Shown here: piece by piece, positions 24,467-32,645 of the stretch
Numbering within the stretch: the stretch's first letter is position 1
Layout of the letters: the number at the start of each line of letters is the position of its first letter
Source: Inquilinus limosus DSM 16000
GTDB lineage: Bacteria; Pseudomonadota; Alphaproteobacteria; DSM-16000; Inquilinaceae
Reading direction: 5' to 3'
DNA: 37,500 nucleotides
Assembly: GCF_000423185.1 (NCBI RefSeq)
Contig: NZ_AUHM01000044.1
Span: 1-37,500 of the forward strand
Notes under the pieces: generated by a model
The model's input: the letters and a program-made list of their open reading frames with translations, nothing else
What the model was told of the DNA's origin: nothing
Databases searched by the model: none
Made by a program: the position numbers and the translations under genes

Positions 24467-26434
24467 ATGAGACCCCTCCGCCCCACCCGAACGCTGCCGG
24501 CCGTCCGGCTGCTGCTCTGCGCCCTGCTGGCCCTCCTCCTGACGCCCCAGGCGGCCTCGGCCTGGTGGAACAGCGAATGGCCGCTGCGCAAGCCGATCAC
24601 CGTCGATCTCGGGCCGAATGCCGGCGCCGTCCCCGGCATGGCCGGGCGGGCGCAGGTGCTGATCCGGCTGTCCGCCGCCAACTTCAACTTCCTCGCCGCG
24701 AAGGAAGACGGCTCCGACCTCCGCATCATCGCCGAGGACGACAAGACGCCGCTGAATTTCCACGTCGAGAAGTTCGACAACCTGTTCGAGATGGGCCTGA
24801 TCTGGGTCGATCTGCCGAATGCGGCCGCGGACAAGCCGCAGACCATCTGGCTGTACTGGGGCAACAAGGAGGCGGCGGCGACCGGCAACGCCCGCGCCGG
24901 CTACGACGCCGCCCAGGCCCTGGTCTGGCATTTCAGCGAGCCCGGGGTCCTGCCGCTCGACGCCACCGGCTACGCCAACAACGCGGCGCAGTCGACGGCG
25001 GCGAAGGTCGACGCCTCCTTCATCGGCGGCGGCATCGGCTTCGACGGCAACGGCACGGTGATGCTGCCGGCCACGCCCAGCCTGGCCGTGCCGCAGGGCG
25101 GCGCCTTCACCTGGTCGGCCTGGATCAAGCCGGGCGCGCCGCAGCCCAACGCCATGATCTACGAGAAGGAGGCGGTGGCGGGCGCGATCCAGTCCGGCGG
25201 CCTCGCCATCGGCCTCGACCAGGCGGTGCCCTTCGTCAGCGTCGACGCCGGGACCGGACCGCAGCGTATCGCCGCCACCGCGCCGGTGACCGCCGGCACC
25301 TGGACCCATCTCGCCGTCACTGTCGCCGCCGGGCAGGTGACGCTGTATGTCGACGGCCGTCCGGCCGGAACCGGCGCCGTCCCCGTGCCGGCGCTCTCCG
25401 GCGCCGCGATGCTGGGCAGCTTCTTCCCCCGTCCCGCGCCCGAGCCGGTCGCACCTGCGCCATCGCCGGCGGAACCCGCGCCCGGCACGCCGCCGGCCGA
25501 TGCCGCTGCCCCGGTAGCCGAGCCGGCAGCGCCCGCGGCCCCGCCGGCCCCCGTCTTCGCCCGCTATGTCGGCGAGCTCGACGAGCTGGAGATCGCGACT
25601 GTGGCGCGGCCAGCGCCGGCGATCCTGCTGGCCGCCCGCAGCGCCGCGGCCGACAGCCGGCTGCTGGTCTTCGGCGTCGACGAGGAAGGATCGGGCTTCG
25701 ACCTCGGCCATTTCAACGCGATCCTCGCCTCGGTCACGCTCGACGGCTGGGTGGTGATCGGGCTGCTCGGCCTGATGCTGGTGCTGAGCTGGATCGTGAT
25801 GCTGTCGAAGGTCGGCTACGTCAACCGGGTCGACCGCGCCAACAAGCGCTTCCTGGTGCCGTTCCGCCGGCTGGTGGCCGACCTCGCCGCCCTCGACCAG
25901 GGCGATCCGGACGACGCGACCGCGCCGGCCCGGCTGGCGGCCGACGGCGAGGCGAAGTCGTACCGCCACGCCTCGCTGTACCGGCTCTACCATGTCGGCG
26001 CCGAGGAGATCACCCACCGCGCCAAGGCGGCGCGCGGCCGGTCGGGCGGACGGCTGGTGCTGTCGCCAGAATCGATCGCGGCGATCCGCGCCACGCTCGA
26101 CGCCACGCTGACGCGCGAGATCCAGCGCGCCAACCGGCTGATGGTGGTGCTGACCATCGCCATCTCCGGCGGGCCGTTCCTCGGCCTGCTCGGCACCGTG
26201 GTCGGCGTGATGATCACCTTCGCCGCGATCGCCGAATCCGGCCAGGTCAACATCAACTCGATCGCCCCCGGCATCGCCGGCGCGCTGGTCGCGACCGTCG
26301 CCGGCCTCGCCGTCGCGATCCCGGCCCTGTTCGGCTACAACTACCTAGCCAGCCGGATCCGCGACATCACCGCCGACATGCAGGTCTTCGTCGACGAATT
26401 CACGACGAAGATGGCCGAATTCTACGCCCGGTGA
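24467..26434 (+). CDS. DUF2341-LamG-like-MotA/TolQ/ExbB fusion protein
   Basis: This 655-residue fusion has a signal peptide (1-32, ending ASA) before a DUF2341-type domain (about 34-140: WWNSEWPLRKPITVD, IWLYWGN). Next comes a LamG/concanavalin-like jelly roll (about 150-395: FTWSAWIKPG, TWTHLAVTV, VTLYVDGRPAGTG). A Pro/Ala-rich stretch (321-363) is inserted just before the last LamG strand (YVGELDELEIATVAR). The C-terminal part is a TolQ/ExbB proton-channel subunit: a membrane segment 426-447, a cytoplasmic loop, then membrane segments about 557-590 and 603-626, with GPFLGLLGTVVGVM as the family signature. The lectin-like part should face the periplasm. ExbD and a TonB-like gene follow, so it should form a pmf-driven stator. 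ExbB proteins with DUF2341 are known; the function of the extra domains is not. Confidence 0.9.
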   Translation: MRPLRPTRTLPAVRLLLCALLALLLTPQAASAWWNSEWPLRKPITVDLGPNAGAVPGMAGRAQVLIRLSAANFNFLAAKEDGSDLRIIAEDDKTPLNFHVEKFDNLFEMGLIWVDLPNAAADKPQTIWLYWGNKEAAATGNARAGYDAAQALVWHFSEPGVLPLDATGYANNAAQSTAAKVDASFIGGGIGFDGNGTVMLPATPSLAVPQGGAFTWSAWIKPGAPQPNAMIYEKEAVAGAIQSGGLAIGLDQAVPFVSVDAGTGPQRIAATAPVTAGTWTHLAVTVAAGQVTLYVDGRPAGTGAVPVPALSGAAMLGSFFPRPAPEPVAPAPSPAEPAPGTPPADAAAPVAEPAAPAAPPAPVFARYVGELDELEIATVARPAPAILLAARSAAADSRLLVFGVDEEGSGFDLGHFNAILASVTLDGWVVIGLLGLMLVLSWIVMLSKVGYVNRVDRANKRFLVPFRRLVADLAALDQGDPDDATAPARLAADGEAKSYRHASLYRLYHVGAEEITHRAKAARGRSGGRLVLSPESIAAIRATLDATLTREIQRANRLMVVLTIAISGGPFLGLLGTVVGVMITFAAIAESGQVNINSIAPGIAGALVATVAGLAVAIPALFGYNYLASRIRDITADMQVFVDEFTTKMAEFYAR

Positions 26435-26441
26435 GGTCGTC

Positions 26442-26849
26442 ATGCAGATTCAGCAAGAGAACAAGCCGTATGACGACATCAACGTCACGCCGATGCTCGA
26501 CCTCGCCTATGTGCTGCTGCTGATCTTCATCATCATGACCACGGCGGCGGTGCAGGGGATCGAGGTGAACCTGCCGAAGGCGAGCGCCGCGGCGAGCATG
26601 TCGCAGCCGCAGATGCGGGCCATCTCGATCGACAATCAGGGGCAGGTCTATCTCGACACCATCCCGGTATCGATGGCGGAGCTGGAGAGCCGCATCGCCC
26701 AGATCAAGGCGACCGTCCCGGACTTCCCGGTGGTGATCAAGGCCGACCAGGCGGTGCAATACGCCCGGGTGATGGATGTGCTGGACCTGCTGCGCCGCGT
26801 CGGCGTGCAGCAGGTCGGCCTCGTCTCGCAGCGTCCGGCGACGAGCTGA
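26442..26849 (+). CDS. ExbD/TolR-family proton channel subunit
   Basis: This 135-residue inner-membrane protein has a short cytoplasmic N-terminus and one membrane helix at about 17-38. The helix contains the proton-conducting Asp20 in NVTPMLDLAYVLLLIF, matching VTPFIDVMLVLLIIF of canonical ExbD. The periplasmic ExbD domain (about 58-130) shows ISIDNQGQVYL and VVIKADQAVQYARVMDVLDLLR. It starts seven bases after the ExbB-fusion stop and is ten bases before the TonB-like gene. The retained Asp argues for an active, energised complex. Confidence 0.94.
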   Translation: MQIQQENKPYDDINVTPMLDLAYVLLLIFIIMTTAAVQGIEVNLPKASAAASMSQPQMRAISIDNQGQVYLDTIPVSMAELESRIAQIKATVPDFPVVIKADQAVQYARVMDVLDLLRRVGVQQVGLVSQRPATS

Positions 26850-26858
26850 GCGCGGGCC

Positions 26859-27593
26859 ATGGCCGACCGCACCACCTGGATCCGGCGGATCGCGTGGACC
26901 GGCATGGGCCTGGCCCTGGTCGCGGCCGTGGTCGTGCTCGGCGCGGCCGTGCTGCGCGGCAAGCCGGTGCAGCAGCCGCGCCAGCCGCCGCCGATCCAGA
27001 TGGTCGAGCTGCCGCCGCCTCCGCCGCCCCCTCCCCCGCCGCCGGAGCCCGAGATCAAGCCGCCGGAGCCGGTCGAGACCCCCGAGATCAAGGAGCCCGA
27101 GCCGGTGCAGGAGGAGCCCAAGCCGGAGCCGCCGCAGGAGGAAGCCAAGCCGGAGCCGCCGGGGCCGGACAAGGCGCCGGGCGACGACGCGCTCGACGCC
27201 GAGGGCGAGGCCTGCGCCGGCGCGGCCTGTCTCACCGCGCGCAAGGGCGGCACCGGGCTCGGCACCGGCGGGGGCGGCGGCGGGGGCGGCGGCTACGGCC
27301 AGTACGCCCTGGTCGAATCGCAGCGCGCGGCGCAGCGCGACATGGCCTTGCGCCGGGCCGTCGACGGCAGCGAGACGGTGCGCGGCCGCCGCGCCTCCGT
27401 CGTGCTGACGGTCTCGGTCGCGCCGGACGGCCGGATCGGCCAGGTCCGGCTGGCGCAGTCCTGCGGCGACCCGTCGGTCGACAGCGCGGTGGTGGAGGCG
27501 GTGCGCAAGCTCGGCGCCTTCCGCCAGGGGCCGCCCAGCGGCACGCCCGTGACCCTTCGCATCCAGCTCAACATCCAGCAGACCAGGGCATGA
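26859..27593 (+). CDS. TonB-like energy transducer
   Basis: This 244-residue protein has one N-terminal membrane anchor (about 12-32). A long Pro/Glu/Lys-rich periplasm-spanning segment follows (about 41-107, including an uninterrupted run of eleven prolines and PEP/KPEP repeats). Then come a small two-cysteine segment (EACAGAACL), a Gly-rich hinge (129-145), and a TonB-type C-terminal domain (about 165-240: VVLTVSVAPDGRIGQVRL, VEAVRKLGAFRQGPP, VTLRIQLNI). It would couple the ExbB/ExbD motor to an outer-membrane partner. No TonB-dependent receptor is encoded in the window, so the partner may be TpsB, the porin or the exoprotein (inference). The ribosome site is weak. Confidence 0.85.
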   Translation: MADRTTWIRRIAWTGMGLALVAAVVVLGAAVLRGKPVQQPRQPPPIQMVELPPPPPPPPPPPEPEIKPPEPVETPEIKEPEPVQEEPKPEPPQEEAKPEPPGPDKAPGDDALDAEGEACAGAACLTARKGGTGLGTGGGGGGGGGYGQYALVESQRAAQRDMALRRAVDGSETVRGRRASVVLTVSVAPDGRIGQVRLAQSCGDPSVDSAVVEAVRKLGAFRQGPPSGTPVTLRIQLNIQQTRA

Positions 27594-27601
27594 GGGATCT
27601 G

Positions 27602-29212
27602 ATGTTCAAGCGAACTGGCCTCGCCGCCGCGATCAGCGTTCTCGCCGTCGGCGCGGCCTATGGCCAGACCCCGCCGACCGAGCAGTCGACGACGCTGGCC
27701 CTGATCCGTCTGCTGGTCCAGGAGGGCATCCTGTCGCGCGACAAGGCGCAGGCGCTGCTGACCCAGGCCGAGCAGGAGGCGCGGGCGGCGGAGGCGAGCC
27801 GGGCGGCCAGCGGCCAGGCGGTTTCGCCCGGTACCCCGCCGGGTACCGTGCGCGTGCCCTATGTGCCCGAGGTGGTGCGCAACCAGATCCGCGACGAGGT
27901 CAAGCAGGAGGTGCTGGCCCAGGCCAAGACCGAGCGCTGGGGCGACCCCGGCACGCTGCCGGCATGGCTCGACAAGGTGAAGCTGTACGGCGACGTCCGG
28001 GTGCGCGGCCGGGCCGACTACTACGACCCGAACAATGCCGAGTTCCTCGATTTCCAGGAGCTCAACAACGACGGGTACGGGACCCCTCTGGACGATGCCG
28101 TCGCCTTTCCGCCGCTGCTGGACACCCGCGATGATCGCTATCGCGGCCAGGTCCGTGCCCGCCTCGGGGTCGAGGCCGATCTCGGCGCCGGCTTCTCCAC
28201 CGACATCCGTCTCGCCGCGGGCAACGACCTCGACCCGGTCTCGACCAATGCCGACATGGCCACGGCGCTCGGCAACAAGAACTTCAACCTCGACCGCGCC
28301 TATATTCGCTACGAGGGCGATCCGCTGGGCACGGGCGGAAGGCTGAAGGTCGACGCCGGGCGTTTCGGCAACCCGTTCTATTCGACCGACCTGGTATGGG
28401 ACGAGGACGTCAATTTCGACGGCTTCGCCCTCGGCTACCGCCAGCCGGTGCTGGACCAGCTCGACGCCTGGGCCGCGGTCGGGCTGTTCCCGCTGCAGGA
28501 ATTCGCCTTCTCTTCGCGCGACCAAGTGCTCTATGGCGGCCAGATCGGCGTCGATTGGCGGCCGGACGAGGACACGGCGGTCAAGCTCGGCGTCGCCTAT
28601 TACGACTTCAACAACATGCTCGGCGACCCGCGGGCGATCGACGAAGACGATCACCGCCGCAACCTGTCGGTGCCGGCCTTCATGCAGAAGGGAAACAGCC
28701 TGTGGGACGTGGGCGACAAGGGCAATCCCGCCGTCGATAGCGACGACCTCGTCGCCTTCGGCCTGGCCTCGAAGTTCCAGGAGCTCAACGTCACCGCCTC
28801 GCTCGACCTCTCGGTCTTCGATCCGATCCACATCGTGCTGACCGGCGACCTGGTCGCCAATCTCGGCTACGACAAGAAGGCGGTTACGGCCCGCGTCGGC
28901 GAGGAGGGCCGCAAGAGCGGCAATATGGCCTATCTGGCCCGCGTCCTGGTCGGCCATCCCGAGATCCGGCACGGCAACGACTGGAACGCCAGCTTCACCT
29001 ACAAGTATCTGGAGTCGGATTCGGTGGTCGACGCCTTCACCGACAGCGACTTCCACAACGGCGGCACCAACGCCAAGGGTTTCATCCTGGCCGGCAATTA
29101 CGGCGTCGCCGACGACGTCTGGCTCGGGCTGCGCTGGCTCAGCAGCGACGCCATCAGCGGTCCGAAATTCTCGGTCGACACGCTGATGCTCGACATCAAC
29201 GCCCGCTTCTGA
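27602..29212 (+). CDS. Putative outer-membrane porin (Porin_5-like)
   Basis: This 536-residue protein has a signal peptide (MFKRTGLAAAISVLAVGAAYG). A short helical/coiled N-terminal region follows (ALIRLLVQEGILSRDKAQALL, positions 27701-27763 of the DNA; then EVKQEVLAQAK). The beta-barrel has alternating strands from VKLYGDVRVRGR onward and a terminal ...LDINARF with the C-terminal Phe typical of Bam substrates. 'Putative porin' proteins of this plan accompany ExbB/TonB-like genes in some proteobacteria (from memory). GAGGG five bases before ATG 27602 fixes the start; an in-frame ATG at 27590 overlapping the TonB-like stop is possible. It might provide an outer-membrane port or an anchor for the exoprotein. 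Confidence 0.85.
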   Translation: MFKRTGLAAAISVLAVGAAYGQTPPTEQSTTLALIRLLVQEGILSRDKAQALLTQAEQEARAAEASRAASGQAVSPGTPPGTVRVPYVPEVVRNQIRDEVKQEVLAQAKTERWGDPGTLPAWLDKVKLYGDVRVRGRADYYDPNNAEFLDFQELNNDGYGTPLDDAVAFPPLLDTRDDRYRGQVRARLGVEADLGAGFSTDIRLAAGNDLDPVSTNADMATALGNKNFNLDRAYIRYEGDPLGTGGRLKVDAGRFGNPFYSTDLVWDEDVNFDGFALGYRQPVLDQLDAWAAVGLFPLQEFAFSSRDQVLYGGQIGVDWRPDEDTAVKLGVAYYDFNNMLGDPRAIDEDDHRRNLSVPAFMQKGNSLWDVGDKGNPAVDSDDLVAFGLASKFQELNVTASLDLSVFDPIHIVLTGDLVANLGYDKKAVTARVGEEGRKSGNMAYLARVLVGHPEIRHGNDWNASFTYKYLESDSVVDAFTDSDFHNGGTNAKGFILAGNYGVADDVWLGLRWLSSDAISGPKFSVDTLMLDINARF

Positions 29213-29226
29213 GGGAGGGGCACGAC

Positions 29227-29880
29227 ATGACGCATGCGACCCACCGCCGGACGACACCGGCCCTCTGCCTCGCTGTGCTGCTCGGGCTCGCGGCCCCGGC
29301 CGCGGCGCAGGAGGAGAACGACGTCAACCGGCTGCGCGAAGCGCTGCGCCGGGCCACCGTCGACCTGCGCACCGCCCAGAACCAGGCGACGTCGCTGCAG
29401 TCTCAGCTCAGCCAGGCGCAGCAGACCATCGCCACCCGCGACGCCGAAGCCAAGCAGCTGCGCGCCCAGATCACCCAGCTGCAGGGGCGGCTCGAAGCCG
29501 CGACCGAGAAGGCGGACGGGCTCGCGACGGAGCTCGACACCACCAAGACGACCCTGGAGGCGACGCGCGGCGAGCTCGACCAGACCCGGCGCAGCCTCGG
29601 CCGCACCCAGGCGCAGCTGCATGACACCGAGGGGCGGCGGGCCACGGCGCAGGCCAGATTCGACGAGACCTCCGGCCTGCTCCAGGCCTGCCAGGCCAGC
29701 AACGACCAGCTCTACAAGCTCGGCCGCGAGGTGCTGGCCGCCTATGACGGCAAGGACCTCGGCGACGTGCTGGCGCAGAACGAACCGTTCACCCAGCTCA
29801 AGAGCGTCGAGATGGAGAACCTGATCCAGGACTTTCAGGACAAGCTCGCCGACGCCCGCTACCGGAAGCCCGTGAAATGA
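29227..29880 (+). CDS. Periplasmic coiled-coil protein of unknown function
   Basis: This 217-residue protein has a signal peptide (1-28, ending AAPAAAQ). A long Gln/Arg/Leu-rich coiled coil spans about residues 32-150 (heptads such as LREALRRATVDLRTAQNQA and LQSQLSQAQQTIATRD). A C-terminal globular part holds one conserved-looking segment (LLQACQASNDQLYKLGREVLAAYDGKDL) and a KPVK end. It is not a recognised enzyme. The coiled coil could bridge periplasmic distance or chaperone the exoprotein. It overlaps the parvulin gene by four bases (ATGA, 29877-29880), so the two are probably made in fixed ratio and act together. GAGGGAGGGGC precedes the start. Confidence 0.8.
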   Translation: MTHATHRRTTPALCLAVLLGLAAPAAAQEENDVNRLREALRRATVDLRTAQNQATSLQSQLSQAQQTIATRDAEAKQLRAQITQLQGRLEAATEKADGLATELDTTKTTLEATRGELDQTRRSLGRTQAQLHDTEGRRATAQARFDETSGLLQACQASNDQLYKLGREVLAAYDGKDLGDVLAQNEPFTQLKSVEMENLIQDFQDKLADARYRKPVK

Positions 29881-30797
29881 GGCGCGCGCCGGTCCTCCTC
29901 GCGCTGCTCGCGCTCGGCGCCGCGCCGGCCGCGGCGCAGCAGCCGCCGGCCGAGGCCGTCGCCCGGATGGGCGCGATCGGCCTGTCGCCGGCCGAGGTCG
30001 AGGCGTTCCTGCGGGGGCTCGACCCCGAGATCCTGGCCCAGGCCGCGGCCAGCCGCGAGGCGCTGGACGGGCTGATCCGGGCCGAGCTGACGCGCCGGGC
30101 GGTGGCCGCCGAGGCGGCGAAAGCCAACTGGGCCGGGCGGCCGGAGGTGGCGGCCCGGATCGACCAGGCGCGGCAGCAGGTGATCGTCGACACTTGGCTC
30201 GCCGCCAGATCCGAGCCGCCGGCGGGCGACCCGCCCGAGGCCGATCTGCGCCAGATCTACGACGACAACACCGCCCGCTTCGTCGCCCCGGCGCAATATC
30301 ACCTGGCGCAGATCTTCCTGCCGGTGGCGCCGGGCGCGTCGGCGGCCCAGGCCCAGGCGGTGGAGGACCGGATCGACGAGCTGCGCCGGCGCGCCCGGGC
30401 CCGCGGCGCCGACTTCGCCGCGCTGGCGCGCCAGGCCTCGCAGCACAAGGACAGCGCCGACAAGGGCGGCGACATGGGCTGGCTGGCGGAAGACGCGCTG
30501 ATCCCCGAGATCCGCGAGGCCGTCGCCGGGCTGGAGAAAGGCGCGCTGAGCACGCCGATCCGCAGCCAGGCGGGCTGGCATCTGATCCGCCTGATCGACC
30601 GCAAGGAGTCGCAGGTGCGCAGCTTCGAGGAGGTCCGGCCGCTGCTGGTCGAGGCGCTGCGCCGGCAGCAGGCGGCGGAGCTGCGGCGCCGTTATGTCGA
30701 AGGCCTCGTCGGCGCCGCCCCGCCGGCGATCAACGAGATTGCGGTGACGGAGATCCTGGCCCGGCTGTTGCCGGCGGCCGCCGCCCCGTCCCAGTGA
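29877..30797 (+). CDS. Periplasmic PpiC-type (parvulin) peptidyl-prolyl isomerase
   Basis: This 306-residue protein has a signal peptide (1-20, ending APAAA). A SurA-like N-terminal helical part (22-130) precedes a single rotamase domain (about 138-242). The domain shows YHLAQIFLP, ADFAALARQAS, KGGDMGWL (196-203) and AGWHLIRLID (232-241), all classical parvulin motifs, and a helical C-terminus follows. It probably chaperones unfolded outer-membrane or exoprotein chains in the periplasm. In Bordetella pertussis the parvulin Par27 binds FHA, the model TpsA, so a parvulin in a TPS operon makes sense. It is coupled to the coiled-coil gene. Confidence 0.9.
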   Translation: MRRAPVLLALLALGAAPAAAQQPPAEAVARMGAIGLSPAEVEAFLRGLDPEILAQAAASREALDGLIRAELTRRAVAAEAAKANWAGRPEVAARIDQARQQVIVDTWLAARSEPPAGDPPEADLRQIYDDNTARFVAPAQYHLAQIFLPVAPGASAAQAQAVEDRIDELRRRARARGADFAALARQASQHKDSADKGGDMGWLAEDALIPEIREAVAGLEKGALSTPIRSQAGWHLIRLIDRKESQVRSFEEVRPLLVEALRRQQAAELRRRYVEGLVGAAPPAINEIAVTEILARLLPAAAAPSQ

Positions 30798-30810
30798 CAC
30801 GTCAGGAGCG

Positions 30811-31152
30811 ATGGAGACGATGATGACGACGCGCGATACCCAGCCCGCCCCGGGAACCGCCAACGGCGCGGCCGAGCGCTTCTCCCCCGACACCCGCTAC
30901 TTCTCGCTGTTCCACCTCACCGCCAATGCCGCCGAGGCGCAGCTGCTGGTCGGCCGAGCCCGCATCGTGGTCGGGGGCGCGACTCCCGCCGCCGAGCCGA
31001 TGGCGACGGAATGGCTGGTCAGCCTGGCGATGAGCCCGGTGACGATGAAGGACCTGGCGCGCAAGTTGGCGGAGACTGTGGCGTCCTACGAGAAGACCTT
31101 CGGCCCGATCGCCGATATCCCCGGCGGGACCGCCGCCCCGGCCGCCGTCTAA
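30811..31152 (+). CDS. Small DUF3467-like protein
   Basis: This protein is up to 113 residues with no signal peptide or membrane segment. The middle and C-terminal parts (YFSLFHLTANAAEAQLLVG, then WLVSLAMSPVTMKDLARKL, and SYEKTFGPI) resemble the DUF3467 pattern, in which a strand region is followed by 'mSP..ak.L...l...i..YE..fG.i'. This is recognition by eye, moderate certainty. The start is ambiguous: in-frame ATGs lie at 30811, 30820 and 30823, and GGAG at 30813-30816 best serves 30823. It is cytoplasmic and lies between the parvulin and ABC ATPase genes, so it may regulate or cap one of the inner-membrane machines. Function unknown. Confidence 0.7.
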   Translation: METMMTTRDTQPAPGTANGAAERFSPDTRYFSLFHLTANAAEAQLLVGRARIVVGGATPAAEPMATEWLVSLAMSPVTMKDLARKLAETVASYEKTFGPIADIPGGTAAPAAV

Positions 31153-31163
31153 GGGATCCTCGC

Positions 31164-31904
31164 ATGATCCGCGCCGACCGCCTGCATCGCCGCTTCGGGC
31201 CCGTGATCGCCGTGGCCGACGTCTCGCTTGCGGTCGGCCGCGGCGAGGTGGTCGGCCTGCTGGGCCCGAACGGCGCCGGTAAGTCGACGCTGCTGCGGAT
31301 GCTGGCCGGGTTCCTCGAGCCGGATGGCGGCACCGCCTCCCTCGCCGGGATCGACGTTCTGCGGCGGCCGATCGCGGCGCGGCGGCGGCTCGGCTACCTG
31401 CCGGAGGGCGCGCCGCTCTACCCCGAGATGACGCCGGCCGGCCTGCTCGGCTTCGTTGCCGGAATGCACGGGCTGGTCGGCCGGGCCCGGCGCGCGGCGG
31501 TGGCGGCGGCGGCCGAGCGGGTCGAGCTCGGCCCGATGCTGCGCCGGCCGATCGAGACGCTGTCGAAGGGCTACCGCCGGCGCACCGCCCTGGCCGCGGC
31601 GCTGCTGCCGGACCCGCCGATCCTCATCCTGGACGAGCCGACCGACGGGCTCGATCCCAACCAGAAGCAGCAGATGCACGACACCATCCGCGAGATGGGG
31701 CGCGACAAGGCGATCCTGGTCTCGACCCATGTGCTGGAGGAGGTCGAGGCGATGTGCAGCCGCGCGGTGATCATGGCCGCCGGGCGGATCCGCGCCGACG
31801 ACACCCCGGCGGCCCTGGCCGCACGGTCGCCGGACGGCCGGCTGGCCGGGCTGTTCCGGGCGTTGACCCTGCCGGGGGCGCCGCGTCCGGCGGAGGCGGC
31901 CTGA
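31164..31904 (+). CDS. ABC transporter ATP-binding protein (GldA-like)
   Basis: This 246-residue ATPase has Walker A GPNGAGKS (34-41) and signature LSKGYRRR (133-140). Walker B ILILDEPTDGLD (153-164) and the switch His189 (VSTHV) complete a full nucleotide-binding site. The LSKG signature and the downstream partners are typical of the DrrA/NatA/GldA group of ABC-2 exporters. It lies one base from the permease gene. It would energise the ABC complex encoded next; the substrate is unknown. The ATG at 31164 is the first codon giving the standard N-terminus (MIRADRLHRRFG). Confidence 0.93.
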   Translation: MIRADRLHRRFGPVIAVADVSLAVGRGEVVGLLGPNGAGKSTLLRMLAGFLEPDGGTASLAGIDVLRRPIAARRRLGYLPEGAPLYPEMTPAGLLGFVAGMHGLVGRARRAAVAAAAERVELGPMLRRPIETLSKGYRRRTALAAALLPDPPILILDEPTDGLDPNQKQQMHDTIREMGRDKAILVSTHVLEEVEAMCSRAVIMAAGRIRADDTPAALAARSPDGRLAGLFRALTLPGAPRPAEAA

Positions 31905-31905
31905 G

Positions 31906-32640
31906 ATGCGCGCCGGCCTCGCCCTGTTCCGGCGCGAGCTGGCGGGCTATTTCGCCACGCCGATCGCCGCCGTCTTCGTCATCGTCTTCCTGGTCCTGGC
32001 CGGAGCGCTGCCGATCTATGCCGGCGACTTCTTCGGCCGCGGCGAGGCCGATCTGGAGCCGTTCTTCGCCTTCCTGCCCTGGCTCTACCTGCTGCTGGCC
32101 CCCGCCATCGCCATGCGGCTGTGGGCGGAGGAGGCGCGCACCGGCACGGTCGAGCTGCTGTTCACCCTGCCGATCGGCCCCGGCGCCGCGGTCCTGGCCA
32201 AGTTCCTGGCCGGCTGGGCGGTGATGGCGCTGGCGCTGGCCCTGACCTGCCCGATGTGGCTGACCGTCGCCTGGCTGGGCGAGCCCGACCACCGGGTGAT
32301 CGCCGCCGGCTATGCCGGCAGCCTGCTGGTCGCCGGCCTCTATCTCGCCGTCGCCTCCGCCGCCAGTGCCGTGACCCGCAACCAGGTCGTCGCCTTCATC
32401 CTCGGCGTCGCCCTCTGCCTCCTCGTCACCATTCCCGGCGCGCCGGCGCTGGCCGGGCTGTTCGGCGAGCAGCTGCCGGCCGGCCTCACCGATGCCGTCG
32501 CGGTGTTCGGTGTCCTGCCGCATTTCCGGCCGATGGCGCGCGGCGTGCTCGACCTGCGCGATCTCCTCTTCTTCACCACCGTCACCGCCTTCTTCCTGTT
32601 CGCGGCGTCGGTGGCGCTCGGCTTGCGGCGGGCGGGGTGA
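31906..32640 (+). CDS. ABC-2 type permease (GldF-like)
   Basis: This 244-residue inner-membrane protein has six predicted hydrophobic segments (first about 21-38, last about 222-240). It shows the ABC-2/GldF pattern: an N-terminal FRRELAGYFATPIAAVF, the loop MRLWAEEARTGTVELLFTLPI (which contacts the ATPase in this family) and FRPMARGVLDLRDLLFF near the end. It begins right after the ATPase stop and is followed, within six bases, by the GldG-like gene. The three together match the common 'ATPase, permease, GldG-type auxiliary' cassette seen outside the Bacteroidetes gliding genes. Confidence 0.9.
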   Translation: MRAGLALFRRELAGYFATPIAAVFVIVFLVLAGALPIYAGDFFGRGEADLEPFFAFLPWLYLLLAPAIAMRLWAEEARTGTVELLFTLPIGPGAAVLAKFLAGWAVMALALALTCPMWLTVAWLGEPDHRVIAAGYAGSLLVAGLYLAVASAASAVTRNQVVAFILGVALCLLVTIPGAPALAGLFGEQLPAGLTDAVAVFGVLPHFRPMARGVLDLRDLLFFTTVTAFFLFAASVALGLRRAG

Positions 32641-32645
32641 CGGCG

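Noticed and set aside
27293-29257. 654-codon antisense frame across the TonB-like and porin genes
   Set aside because: No family features; the plus-strand genes show signal peptides and domain motifs.
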